DNA of 22,002 bases from a virus. Shown here one piece after another: positions 5,138 to 13,689 of the stretch. The notes under the pieces were generated by a model. The model did not search any database. It worked only from the letters and a program-made list of their open reading frames with translations, and was not told where the DNA came from. Within the stretch, counting starts at the first letter, position 1; each line of letters opens with the position of its first letter. The DNA lies in the IMG/VR virus record IMGVR_UViG_3300017605_000684, positions 1 through 22,002 of that record; one strand, given 5' to 3'. The position numbers and the translations under genes are program-made.

Positions 5138-5446
5138 ATGTCAGACACCAGAAACATCTTCAAGAAGAGAGCAGACATCTCCAAGAGAGACTCAGCTACT
5201 CCTAAAGCACCTGACTCTCCGGCTATGTTCAAGTCAGACTCAAAGGGAGGACTACAGGTAGGGGCACCGATGCGTCAGACGCTGGATGACCTGACACCTG
5301 AAGACCTAGCGTTTAAGACCAGAGGACCGCTACCGTCAGAACAAGAAGTAGACAAACGCATGGTCAGCGACTACGAGAAATACGGTGGTAAACGCGGACC
5401 AAGAGAAGACAGACCAACAATATTCTCAATCTCGATACACAGATAG
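5138..5446 (+). CDS. Unrecognised hydrophilic protein
   Basis: 102 residues, highly charged, with no membrane segment and no motif that I recognise. Its middle (APMRQTLDDLTPEDLAFKTRG) looks like a short amphipathic element and the rest looks flexible. AAGGCAG precedes the ATG, and the stop codon at 5444-5446 is immediately followed by the ATG of the next gene, so translation is probably coupled. Position between the small basic protein and the metzincin-like protein in the pre-head block is the only clue to its job. Confidence 0.6.
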   Translation: MSDTRNIFKKRADISKRDSATPKAPDSPAMFKSDSKGGLQVGAPMRQTLDDLTPEDLAFKTRGPLPSEQEVDKRMVSDYEKYGGKRGPREDRPTIFSISIHR

Positions 5447-6193
5447 ATGGCTGATAAGATACCGAATATTCTGGGCCTGAAATCGGGCAACATCTTTGGC
5501 CCCTCGCTAGCGGTATCTCATACAGCACCCGGTGTAAAGAAACCCATCAAGCCAAATATCTTCACACCCAGTGAGTTGGAATACGGTCGAGAAGTAGAAG
5601 AAGTAGCCAAGCGTGCTCATACTGACAAAGATGAAATTTATGTAGCTGAGCCGGGAGGAGATAAAGATAGTGAAGTGTTTGTTCCCACGCCTCCAGACTT
5701 CAGACCATTTACTAGCACTGTCGTAGGACCGCCAGCACTTGCACGCACAGTAGAAAAGATTTATAAATTAGTGCCACATTTGAGAGGTGTGTCACAAGAA
5801 ATCATCATGGGACCAAACAGAGCAGTTATGGAATCTATGGATGAACAGAATACTCTAGGCAAATTAAAGGGTAAAAATAGATGGGGTCCGGAGAATTATG
5901 AAAGTGCGCCCATGTTGGGAGTAACTGACCGTTCACCCGAAGGGGAAAACAATATATCATTAAATCCTATTCATAATTATGGAGACTTCAGACCGTCAGA
6001 GCTAGACAACACGGTCGCGCACGAACTCTCTCATGTAGCTGGCTACGGACATCCTGATGCTTATCGTCTAGGTGATTTGTTTACTAAAGAACAGAATGAT
6101 AGATTCCAAGAAGAAGTAAATGCAAGACTAAAAGAGAAGCTGGATAAAATCAAAGCAGACGTCATTAAAGGCGGCATCAGAATGGCTCAGTAA
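5447..6193 (+). CDS. Metzincin-like zinc metalloprotease-motif protein
   Basis: 248 residues. HELSHVAGYGH at 192-202 is an exact HExxHxxGxxH motif, which in metzincin peptidases supplies three zinc-binding histidines (H192, H196, H202) and the catalytic glutamate (E193). It follows an N-P-I-H-N-Y segment and a helix-forming ELDNTVA stretch, as expected for the active-site helix. The first 80 residues look flexible and the final 40 are a charged helix (KEQNDRFQEEVNARLKEKLDKI). There is no signal peptide, so it would act inside the cell or in the virion. It starts directly at the previous stop and ends one base before terL. Roles worth considering are a maturation protease or a virion-carried enzyme. 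Family is likely from motif; substrate is unknown. Confidence 0.68.
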   Translation: MADKIPNILGLKSGNIFGPSLAVSHTAPGVKKPIKPNIFTPSELEYGREVEEVAKRAHTDKDEIYVAEPGGDKDSEVFVPTPPDFRPFTSTVVGPPALARTVEKIYKLVPHLRGVSQEIIMGPNRAVMESMDEQNTLGKLKGKNRWGPENYESAPMLGVTDRSPEGENNISLNPIHNYGDFRPSELDNTVAHELSHVAGYGHPDAYRLGDLFTKEQNDRFQEEVNARLKEKLDKIKADVIKGGIRMAQ

Positions 6194-6194
6194 C

Positions 6195-7850
6195 ATGTCG
6201 CTCGAAGTTCCTGGCAATATAGTAGATATAATAACTTCATCTAACGCACCTAAAGAGTGGAAGCCACACGCACGTCAAGAAGAATTCGTTCAGCTACCGT
6301 GGACTATCTTTGAAGCATTCTTCGGCGGGGCTGCTGGTCCCGGCAAGACAGAATGCTTGATGATGATTCCAATCCTTTATGGATGGTATCGTCATCCACA
6401 GTTCAAAGGACTGATTCTTCGACGCACATTCTCTGATTTAGAAAAAGAATTCATCTCACGCTCACAGGAATACTACCCTCTTACTGGCGCAAAATACAAC
6501 GAACAGAAACGCCGCTGGAGATGGCCCAATGGGGCTATGATTCAGTTCGGCCACATGGAACATGAGAAAGACAAAGCTAATTACGATGGCGCCGAATATA
6601 ATTACATCGGATTCGATGAACTGACACACTTCACAGAATCACAGTATCTTTACGTCACATTATCCCGAGCGCGTTCGACCAGTCCGGACTTGCCAGCAAT
6701 TGTTCGGTCAGCGAGCAATCCCGGCAATATCGGGCATTCGTGGGTTCGTCGTCGTTTTATCGAACCTGCGCGTGAAGGACGAAAGATAATCATCGAAACA
6801 GTCACTGACTTTACTGGACAAAGAGTAGAGAACAAACGCATCTTTATTCCGGCACACGCAACTGATAATCCAACACTTTTAAAGAACGACCCCGGCTATC
6901 TCGCACGAATGGAGATGATGCCGGAAAGCGAAAGACGAGCGAAAGTCTATGGCGACTGGTGGCTATTTGCAGGTCAAGTCTTCACAGAGTTTCGCAGCGT
7001 CTTGATGCCGGGTGAACCATCAAATGCATTACATGTAGTAGAGCCATTTAGAATCCCAGATTGGTATCCACGCGTATCGCACTTCGATTGGGGAACATCA
7101 TCAGCAACAGCAGGCTATTGGGGAGCAGTAACACCAGATAATAGATGCATCGTCTATCGTGAATACTACGAGAAAAACAAGCGTGTTTCCGATTGGGGCA
7201 ACGCTTTTAGAGAGCTATCAATTGGAGAAAGCATACGAAGAGTTGGCTTATGCCACTCCGCTTTCGCAAATCGTGGAGAGGAACATACACTTGCTCAACA
7301 GTTTGCCCAATTTGCAGGAATGGAGCCTACATCTTCTGGAAGAGATAGACTCGGCGGTAAAATGCTCCTACATGAATATTTGCGATGGAAATCATTGGAG
7401 CGTGCTCCACTAGATCAATCACAGTTCGATGAAACAGTAGCACAGAGACTCTTTAGATTTTATGGAGAGAAGAAATATCAAGATTATCTGCGAATGTTTG
7501 AAGCACCAAAAGAAGAAAAAAATCTACCAAAACTAATCATCTTCGATACTTGTCCAAAACTCATTGAAACCATACCGCTATGCATCTACGATGAACATGA
7601 TAAGGAAGATGTAAAAGAGTTTGAAGGAGATGACTCCTATGATAGCATTAGGGGTCTGCTGAAGATGGTAGACGGCTATGTTGGGGACGCAGAAAGAGAA
7701 CAACAGAAAAGCGTAAAGTATGATACCGCACTCAATTACTTGGCTGTTACGCAGGACCAAACAGGCTTTTATCGACGCATGGAAGTTATCGATAAGGGTG
7801 AAAAACGCGGGATTGGCGTTCGTCGGCGCAGTGCTATCAGACGCAGGTAG
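6195..7850 (+). CDS. terL: Terminase large subunit
   Basis: A 551-residue DNA-packaging motor. Seen: Walker A GGAAGPGKT at 44-52, Walker B YIGFDE at 137-142, and a coupling motif SNPG at 174-177, all typical of the N-terminal ATPase. The C-terminal RNase H-like nuclease begins at HFDWG with first aspartate D298 and ends with SYDSIRGLL (D483). It cuts concatemeric DNA and pumps it through the portal encoded two genes downstream. One oddity is that the position where relatives usually carry the second nuclease aspartate (DPS-AF) reads C353-H354-S-A-F. The ATG lies one base after the previous stop without a strong ribosome binding site, so translation is probably coupled. Confidence in the family is high. 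Confidence 0.95.
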   Translation: MSLEVPGNIVDIITSSNAPKEWKPHARQEEFVQLPWTIFEAFFGGAAGPGKTECLMMIPILYGWYRHPQFKGLILRRTFSDLEKEFISRSQEYYPLTGAKYNEQKRRWRWPNGAMIQFGHMEHEKDKANYDGAEYNYIGFDELTHFTESQYLYVTLSRARSTSPDLPAIVRSASNPGNIGHSWVRRRFIEPAREGRKIIIETVTDFTGQRVENKRIFIPAHATDNPTLLKNDPGYLARMEMMPESERRAKVYGDWWLFAGQVFTEFRSVLMPGEPSNALHVVEPFRIPDWYPRVSHFDWGTSSATAGYWGAVTPDNRCIVYREYYEKNKRVSDWGNAFRELSIGESIRRVGLCHSAFANRGEEHTLAQQFAQFAGMEPTSSGRDRLGGKMLLHEYLRWKSLERAPLDQSQFDETVAQRLFRFYGEKKYQDYLRMFEAPKEEKNLPKLIIFDTCPKLIETIPLCIYDEHDKEDVKEFEGDDSYDSIRGLLKMVDGYVGDAEREQQKSVKYDTALNYLAVTQDQTGFYRRMEVIDKGEKRGIGVRRRSAIRRR

Positions 7851-8175
7851 TGCAATATCCAAAACCTTCCATCGGGAGGGAAAATGGAAGCTGGCGTATG
7901 AGCTTGAACGTAACCGTGCTAACACGCTAAAATCCATGCTGGAAATGTTCCAGATGATGCTGGAAGATGAGAAAGAAAACGCACAAAAAGAGCGGGAAAT
8001 GCTCTATCGATACATGGGCGTATTGCCAGAAACGCGCACAGACGAAAAGTCACATGCACCAAGAAAGCCGATATACACGTATAAGTCTCGCTCTCGTAAA
8101 ATTCGAGAGGCAGAACTCCGCTCTCGCTTAGATGTAGCTGCTTCAGAGATAGCTGAAAATGCCACTACCAATTAA
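7720..8175 (+). CDS. Charged coiled-coil protein between terminase and portal
   Basis: The open frame from 7720 gives 151 residues, but the first 37 lie wholly inside the end of terL and look unselected. The real start may be TTG at 7813, GTG at 7831 or an ATG further on (7936). From about HREGKWKLAYELERNRANTL onwards it is strongly helical and charged (SMLEMFQMMLEDEKENAQKEREML), a likely coiled coil. It resembles the short helical proteins that often sit between terminase and portal genes in uncultured phages. A Lys/Arg-rich segment follows (SRSRKIREAELRSRLD). It overlaps the portal start by 17 bases. Function unknown; a packaging or portal-assembly helper is a guess. Confidence 0.6.
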   Translation: MIPHSITWLLRRTKQAFIDAWKLSIRVKNAGLAFVGAVLSDAGSAISKTFHREGKWKLAYELERNRANTLKSMLEMFQMMLEDEKENAQKEREMLYRYMGVLPETRTDEKSHAPRKPIYTYKSRSRKIREAELRSRLDVAASEIAENATTN

Positions 8176-10657
8176 TTCACAGCAGCCGGGACTAGCACCG
8201 GAAGCGGTGCCGGGTCTGGGGATGCCACAGCAAGGATTGCCGCAGATAGCAGAACCCGATGTCACTCCAGTCGATGCTGATACTGCTAATAGTGACATCG
8301 ACGATGAAAATGTGCATCGTTGCACTCTTACTCTGTTTGAAGAATACAAAAAAGAAGAACAGGATATAAGAGAGACTCGCATTGCATTCTGGAAGAAGCT
8401 GGAAAATTATTTCGACGGTATTCAGAACATCTTTTTCGATTACGGTGCTCGGGATTGGCGTCGTGTTGATTCTACCAATCCTGTCTTTGACCCGAATCTT
8501 TATGATAAAATTGTCAACATCTACCGCGCACACGGAGAAAGCATCATCGCGGCACTCTCGGTAAAGCTCCCCCGCGTAATCTTTTATCCAGACGATGCAG
8601 ATAATGTAGAAGACGTGGACACAGCAAGAGCTTGCAATGATGTCAAAAAACTTATAGAGAAAGATAACAACGGCACACTTTGTCTCATTAAGGCTCTCTA
8701 CTATCTCTGGAATCAGGGCGTTGCGGCGGCATATGTCTACAATAGAGCCAGTAATGAATATGGCACTATCAAAGTTCCACAATATGGACCAGATGTTCCG
8801 GTTCATACCACAGATTATTATTGCCCAGTCTGCACACAGCATCTTGACCAACAGCAGATAAAGGGACTCCCCGAACCTCAGCATCCTGATATGGCGCTAT
8901 GTCCGAAATGCGGTCCTGTATCTCCAATACCGGACACTATTTCAGAATTATTGCCACAGGTGCTCGGTTACACAGACGAAGCTAAATCCCGCACCATTAT
9001 TGATGTCTTTGGGCCGATGAGCGCACAGATGCCATTCTATGCTCGCAAGCAAGAGCATATGCCGTATCTGATGCTTCGGTTTGAGCAGCATGAAGCATTG
9101 CTGAAATCAGTCTATAAAGACGTAGCAGAAAAAATTAGAGGCAAATCAGATAGCAACTTCGACCGCACTGCACGAATGCAAAATAATAATTGGGATTCCA
9201 ATCAGCATCTTGTTACCACATCATGCTGTTGGTTTCGTCCGTGGTCATTCTCTGTCTTGTCAGAGCAGGATGCAGAGATGATGCTGGCGAAATTCCCTGA
9301 TGGACTCTATGCAGTTATTTTGAATGATGACCTTGTAGCAGAAACGCGGGAAGAATCACTCGATAAACATTGGGCAGTCACACACTCACCACTCGGAAAC
9401 TTCATCCACACGGACCCGCTCGGTAAGACACTTGCTCCAGTTCAAGACATCCGGAATGAAGCAGTAGATTTATCAATCGAAACATTTGAGCATTCTATCC
9501 CTGAAACATTCGCTGACCCTGATGTGCTAAATTTTGAAGCATATGGAGAGACAGCGGCTGCACCGGGAATGAAATACGAAGCCAAGCCAAAAGCAGGTCG
9601 CTCACTCGCAGAATCTTTTCATACTATCAAGACTGCCACTGTGAATGATGAGATGGAGAATTTTATCAAGCGCACAGATGCAGATGGTCAGTTTGTCAGC
9701 GGTTCATTTCCTTCTATCTACGGCGGTCCCAATACTTCAGGTAGTAAAACAGCCAAAGAGTATAGTGAGAGCAGAGCAATGGCTCTCCAACGTCTAAATA
9801 CCACATTTACCATTATTAAAGATTGGTGGGCGCGTGTGATGGCATGCGGGGTCCAGAATTATATCACGGGGATGGTAGAGGACACGCGCATCGTCAGCAA
9901 GGGGCCAAGTGGTAGCGGCTTTGTCAATAAGTGGATTAAGCAATCAGAACTGAGTGGCAAAATCGGACGAGTAGAAGCGGACGCGGAGGAAGAACTCCCA
10001 TCGTCATACGCACAAATCAAATCAACTATCATGGAATTGGTCACATTAAACAGTGATGATATTAATACCGCATTGTTCGACCCGGCAAATTCTCCCATCA
10101 TTGCTAAAGCCATCGGTATTCCCGATGCGAAGATTCCGGGTGCAGATTCACGCGATAAGCAGATTGGTGAAATCGCTGAATTGCTGAAGAACGCGCCCAT
10201 ACCGGCTATGCCAGCAGTAGCGTTGCCGTCACAAGAGATGCAGCAGGGAGCAGAAGCACCGCAGCAGATACCGGAGCAGCAGGAACAGCCACCAGTAGAA
10301 TCTAGTGCGCCACCGCAGCGTGGCGGGATGCCAGCGGCGGGAGTAGCAGCGGCGGGACCACCTGTGCCGCCACAAAGCACTGTTGCGGTAAACGTGAAAT
10401 TCGATGACCACGAAGTAGAGATGGATACTATCACTACGTGGGCAAACTCTCCAGAAGGACTGATAGAGAAGCAGCAAAATCCGGCTGGCTTCGCTAACGT
10501 AGAAGCGCACTACGCTGAACATGAACAGGCTCTCTTAATGAAGCAGATGCAAGACGCACAAAAGCAGATGCTCACACAGGGCGGTCCCGCACCGGAAGGA
10601 CAGCCAGAGTCTCAGAATAAACAATCATCTGCTTCAGAGGGTCAAGGCAATGCATAA
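8159..10657 (+). CDS. Portal protein (large, with internal zinc-ribbon insertion)
   Basis: 832 residues. Position directly after terL and before scaffold and capsid, size, and the long mixed helical core (for example FWKKLENYFDGIQNIF, YDKIVNIYRAHGESIIAAL and the clip/stem-like FEHSIPETFADPDVLNF) identify the portal, the dodecameric ring through which DNA enters the head. The N-terminal 50 residues and the last 170 are disordered and rich in Pro, Gln and Ala. Inside the core is CPVC at 222-225 and CPKC at 248-251, a zinc-ribbon-like insertion, followed by a normal-looking portal sequence. It overlaps the previous frame by 17 bases and the scaffold gene by 8 (ATGCATAA). The call is strong from context and length, without a single defining motif. 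Confidence 0.88.
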   Translation: MPLPINSQQPGLAPEAVPGLGMPQQGLPQIAEPDVTPVDADTANSDIDDENVHRCTLTLFEEYKKEEQDIRETRIAFWKKLENYFDGIQNIFFDYGARDWRRVDSTNPVFDPNLYDKIVNIYRAHGESIIAALSVKLPRVIFYPDDADNVEDVDTARACNDVKKLIEKDNNGTLCLIKALYYLWNQGVAAAYVYNRASNEYGTIKVPQYGPDVPVHTTDYYCPVCTQHLDQQQIKGLPEPQHPDMALCPKCGPVSPIPDTISELLPQVLGYTDEAKSRTIIDVFGPMSAQMPFYARKQEHMPYLMLRFEQHEALLKSVYKDVAEKIRGKSDSNFDRTARMQNNNWDSNQHLVTTSCCWFRPWSFSVLSEQDAEMMLAKFPDGLYAVILNDDLVAETREESLDKHWAVTHSPLGNFIHTDPLGKTLAPVQDIRNEAVDLSIETFEHSIPETFADPDVLNFEAYGETAAAPGMKYEAKPKAGRSLAESFHTIKTATVNDEMENFIKRTDADGQFVSGSFPSIYGGPNTSGSKTAKEYSESRAMALQRLNTTFTIIKDWWARVMACGVQNYITGMVEDTRIVSKGPSGSGFVNKWIKQSELSGKIGRVEADAEEELPSSYAQIKSTIMELVTLNSDDINTALFDPANSPIIAKAIGIPDAKIPGADSRDKQIGEIAELLKNAPIPAMPAVALPSQEMQQGAEAPQQIPEQQEQPPVESSAPPQRGGMPAAGVAAAGPPVPPQSTVAVNVKFDDHEVEMDTITTWANSPEGLIEKQQNPAGFANVEAHYAEHEQALLMKQMQDAQKQMLTQGGPAPEGQPESQNKQSSASEGQGNA

Positions 10658-11876
10658 GTTTTATCGTGTTCAAGATATCTCTCGGATTCCGGAAGAAGGC
10701 GGCTCTGGAGAAGGCAGTGGAGCCGACGCTGAACTCAACATTCTGGAAACTGGTAATCCTGATGGAGATGTGGAAGGAGAGAAAGAAGATGGCGAATCAG
10801 GGGCCGAAGACGGGACGACAGAGGAGGTCGGAGAAGAGGAGGGAGAGTCTGGAGAAGAAAGTGCGGAGAATGAAGAATCTGAGGAAGACACTGAAGAAGA
10901 GCCGCTTACAAGAGTAGATTACCCAAAACTCAAAGAAGTTCTCAAGGACCACCCTGAAGTTCTGAAAGCTCTGAAGTCTCAGTTCTTTAGGGAGCAGAAG
11001 TTTACCGAACTCTTCCCGACCGTTGATGCTGCTAACGCGGCACTTGAAGATTCTCAGAAATTTGAGATTTTCAAAGAGATGGTTCTCGGTGGTAACACCG
11101 ATGAATTTGTCTCACAGTTAGGAAGTAACATAGGAGAGTTCGCGGAGAACCTGCTCCCGTCACTTGCTCGGCTGGACTCAAAAATCTACGAACGTGTTAC
11201 GACGCCAATTATTCGTAACGTATTCTGGCAGATTGCGGAGTATGGCAAAGAGCTTGGTGGTGATGCTGGTGAGAATATTATCAATGCCGCCAAGGTCGCA
11301 CACCATGCTGTATTCCGTAATTACGAATTAGGAAGACCTGAAGCGCCACGCCAGCAGCAGCGCGACCCGAAGCTGGATGCAGAGCGCCGGGATTTTTACA
11401 ATCAGAAATACACGGAATTGTCAGCCTCCCTGTTGGGAGATGTCGAAAAGATTCTTGATACTGAGATAGAGCAGGGGCTGGACCCAACCAATAGCCTTCA
11501 GCCGGGCTTAAAAAAGCTGCTCATCAAGGACATCAAGACTGAGCTTTATTCCCGTCTTAACGCTGACAAAGCGCACATGGGCAGGATGCAAGCTCTGTGG
11601 CTTCGAGAACAGAAGGAAGGATTTAAGGGTTCTTATAAAGACAGTCTGAAATCCACGTTTCTGTCGCGTGCTAAGACCCTGATTCCAGCTATCCGCAAGG
11701 AAAAGCGCACTGAGGTATTCGCTACGCAGAAGTCGAAAGACAAAGCGTTAGGCGACAAGTTAAACAATCGTCCCCGTATCGTGCCATCTGGCGGTAAACC
11801 CACTGCTTCGCGCAAGCCTATCAGTGTGGCAGAAGCTCGCAAGAAAGGCATGTCGGAGATGGATTTGCTGTCATAG
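10650..11876 (+). CDS. Acidic capsid scaffolding protein
   Basis: 408 residues. The first 85 are almost all Glu, Asp, Gly and Ser, an extremely acidic disordered region (EDGTTEEVGEEEGESGEES and on). Residues 90-330 are predicted helical with many charged residues, and the C-terminal 60 are basic (KLNNRPRIVPSGGKPTASRKPISV). Scaffolds typically have this highly charged helical build, form a core inside the procapsid and bind the capsid protein through a basic C-terminal segment. The gene lies exactly where a scaffold is expected, between portal and major capsid gene, overlapping the portal by 8 bases. No protease motif is seen in it. The family is not diagnosable by motif. Confidence 0.78.
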   Translation: MHKFYRVQDISRIPEEGGSGEGSGADAELNILETGNPDGDVEGEKEDGESGAEDGTTEEVGEEEGESGEESAENEESEEDTEEEPLTRVDYPKLKEVLKDHPEVLKALKSQFFREQKFTELFPTVDAANAALEDSQKFEIFKEMVLGGNTDEFVSQLGSNIGEFAENLLPSLARLDSKIYERVTTPIIRNVFWQIAEYGKELGGDAGENIINAAKVAHHAVFRNYELGRPEAPRQQQRDPKLDAERRDFYNQKYTELSASLLGDVEKILDTEIEQGLDPTNSLQPGLKKLLIKDIKTELYSRLNADKAHMGRMQALWLREQKEGFKGSYKDSLKSTFLSRAKTLIPAIRKEKRTEVFATQKSKDKALGDKLNNRPRIVPSGGKPTASRKPISVAEARKKGMSEMDLLS

Positions 11877-11898
11877 CAGCAGAAGATTCGAGAGCAGC

Positions 11899-13146
11899 AT
11901 GCAGACAGAAACTCAGGTCGTGGCATCGGAATTGGAGCGCGTGCTTCCAAACATTCCGACGCTTTACGACTACGAAGATAACTTTTACTCTCGCATTGAG
12001 AAGGCGACGGACGTAGAAGTTATCTCAGCACGGGATATGCGTATCCCGCTCGATATTCGTCCGGGTGGCTACTTCGGCTACTTTGACACGTCAAATGGCG
12101 ACCTCGGAACTGGCGACGGAAACGTGCTGGAAAAGGGCGTCATTTCCACAGTCAACATGAAGCTGGCGATTCAGTGGGACACGAAGTCACAGTGGGCTAC
12201 TGACGACAAGCGAAAGGCTGTGCAGAACAACGTCAAGACTCTGCTCGCAAAGAGCATGAAAGAGTTTCGGCGTCAGACGGCAGCGCAGTGTCAGACGGCA
12301 GGAACTGGTGTTCTTGCTACTGTCACGTCTATTGCCGGTAACATCACCGTTACTTGCACAACGGATGGTTTCGGCGTAAAGCTGCTCCGCTATGGACAGC
12401 GTGTCAACATCTATGACTCGGCGCGCACGGCAGCAAAGACCGTGGGCGGTCCAGTCAAGATTACTGCGGTGGACCTTGCCAATAACACGTTCACGCTGGC
12501 AACGGCTGTGGGCGGCGTGATAGCAGGTGATGTGATTCTGCCGGAAGGTCTAACGGGTGCAACGCCTGTTGGACTCTTCGGTGTGCCGTATCACATCTCT
12601 TCGTCTACTACCGGTGCGTGGCTTGGTCTTCAGCGGAGTGCATATCCAGAAGTTGTCGCTTCTGGTGTTGACGCGGCTGGTGCAGATTTGGCACTTCCGT
12701 TTGCTCGGCTGGCGATGAATAAGGTAGGCGACCGCATAGGGTCGAATAATTCATTCAAGCCGGTTGCACGCATGCATCCCTGTCAGGTGCAGGCTTATGA
12801 AGAACTGGGCCAGTTGGTCCAGATGATTCAGAAGCAGGCATCGGAACAGAATCTGAATCTTTACTTCGGCAATGGCATGCAATTGGCCGGTGCTGCGGTA
12901 GAACCAGATTTCATGTGGAACAAGAAGCGTATTGACTTCTTCGACCCGTCCAATTGGGGGCGTGCAGAAATGAAGTCTCCAGGCTTCTATGAGGTAGATG
13001 GTCGTCGCATTTTCGAGATGCGTGGACCATCGGGTGGTGTGGCAACATCGCAGATTTTCTATCTGGTTTCATCGTGGAATCTCTTCACGAAGAATCCGGC
13101 TGCGAACAGCTACATCTTCAATCTCAAAGTCCCCGCGGGATACTGA
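11899..13146 (+). CDS. Major capsid protein
   Basis: 415 residues from the ATG at 11899. A longer open frame begins at a GTG at 11824, inside the scaffold gene, but its extra 25 residues (WQKLARKACRRWICC) look like noise and overlap the preceding gene. I therefore prefer the ATG after GAGAGCAGC. The sequence is typical of a phage coat protein: an N-terminal ISARDMRIPL, a loop rich in Gly (GGYFGYFDTSNGDLGTGDGN), a beta domain at about 145-230 consistent with an inserted I-domain, and a C-terminal region (FEMRGPSGGVATSQIFYLVSSWNLFTKNPAA). HK97-fold membership is inferred from position, length and this pattern. It forms the capsid lattice and follows the scaffold in the operon. Confidence 0.85.
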   Translation: MQTETQVVASELERVLPNIPTLYDYEDNFYSRIEKATDVEVISARDMRIPLDIRPGGYFGYFDTSNGDLGTGDGNVLEKGVISTVNMKLAIQWDTKSQWATDDKRKAVQNNVKTLLAKSMKEFRRQTAAQCQTAGTGVLATVTSIAGNITVTCTTDGFGVKLLRYGQRVNIYDSARTAAKTVGGPVKITAVDLANNTFTLATAVGGVIAGDVILPEGLTGATPVGLFGVPYHISSSTTGAWLGLQRSAYPEVVASGVDAAGADLALPFARLAMNKVGDRIGSNNSFKPVARMHPCQVQAYEELGQLVQMIQKQASEQNLNLYFGNGMQLAGAAVEPDFMWNKKRIDFFDPSNWGRAEMKSPGFYEVDGRRIFEMRGPSGGVATSQIFYLVSSWNLFTKNPAANSYIFNLKVPAGY

Positions 13147-13322
13147 ACGGTTTCTGAGATGTAGTAGGTGCGTGGCTCGCGTGATACTAAGCGTTGGTGC
13201 CGGGTTCCCCGGTGAGGTGTTTACTCGGTTCCGGCCAAGTGAGCAAATCCCCTACTGGCGTAGACAAGCGACGAGCGCGCACCTGCTACTGTTTTTATCA
13301 CAGCATCTTAGGAGAACATGAA
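13147..13322 (+). promoter_or_regulatory. Structured intergenic leader between capsid and decoration genes
   Basis: A 176-base gap, unusually long for this compact block. AGTAG-GTGCG-GCTCG at 13163-13179 can pair with the CGAGC-CGCAC-CTACT arm at 13272-13290 with small bulges, and inside lies a small CCGG-type hairpin (CCGGG at 13200-13204 with CCCCGG at 13207-13212). Directly after the outer 3' arm is a T5 run (13292-13296), then AGGAGA (13310-13315) as ribosome binding site for the next gene. The T-run after a long stem could partially terminate transcription, which would fit the usual high demand for capsid over downstream proteins. No gene is visible here on either strand. Confidence 0.4.
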
Positions 13323-13649
13323 ATGCCGAACGTAGACTTGCAGGTTTGGAATGCTCGTATCGGGGACTCCGGTCTGGGCGGCTATCTTGTGCCGACGCTG
13401 GCATCAGCGGCTACCATTCAACCGACTGCTCCGGTGACGAAGCTCACAGGCGTAGGTCCGGTGTCTGCTATCACACCACCGTGGCCGGGATTCATCGGTC
13501 ACATCACGTTTCTGCTTGCTGGTGCGGTAGCATTTGCTACTGGCGGAGCAGCGGGTAGCGCACTCACCTCCCCGATTACGGGAGTTGCAAATGAGGCCGT
13601 CACACTGTTTTATGACGGTGCGTCATGGTGGCCCATGATAGCGGATTAG
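13323..13649 (+). CDS. Candidate capsid decoration or head-surface protein
   Basis: 108 residues from ATG 13323, chosen because TAGGAGA lies 7 bases upstream. A longer open frame from a TTG at 13194 crosses the structured leader and has an unlikely N-terminus. An out-of-frame ATG at 13318 is ruled out by the short product. The protein is rich in Gly, Ala, Thr and Pro with beta-prone segments and a closing NEAVTLFYDGASWWPM, the sort of aromatic beta end seen in surface and fibre proteins. Its place right after the capsid gene is that of decoration proteins in many phages. No family is recognised with certainty. Confidence 0.6.
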   Translation: MPNVDLQVWNARIGDSGLGGYLVPTLASAATIQPTAPVTKLTGVGPVSAITPPWPGFIGHITFLLAGAVAFATGGAAGSALTSPITGVANEAVTLFYDGASWWPMIAD

Positions 13650-13689
13650 CTGTTTTTTAACGCATATGAATGTCTTTAAGGAGGACTTC

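Noticed and set aside
8192-8884. A 230-residue minus-strand frame within the portal gene
   Set aside because: It is antisense to the well-supported portal gene, and its Cys/Ile-rich composition is typical of a shadow frame.
9859-10434. A 191-residue minus-strand frame in the portal gene
   Set aside because: Gly/Ser/Cys-rich shadow of the repetitive Pro/Gln/Ala C-terminal region of the portal.
13160-13262. A tRNA-like structure after the capsid gene
   Set aside because: GGTTC-like bases and stems are present, but no cloverleaf with acceptor, anticodon and T-arms can be assembled.
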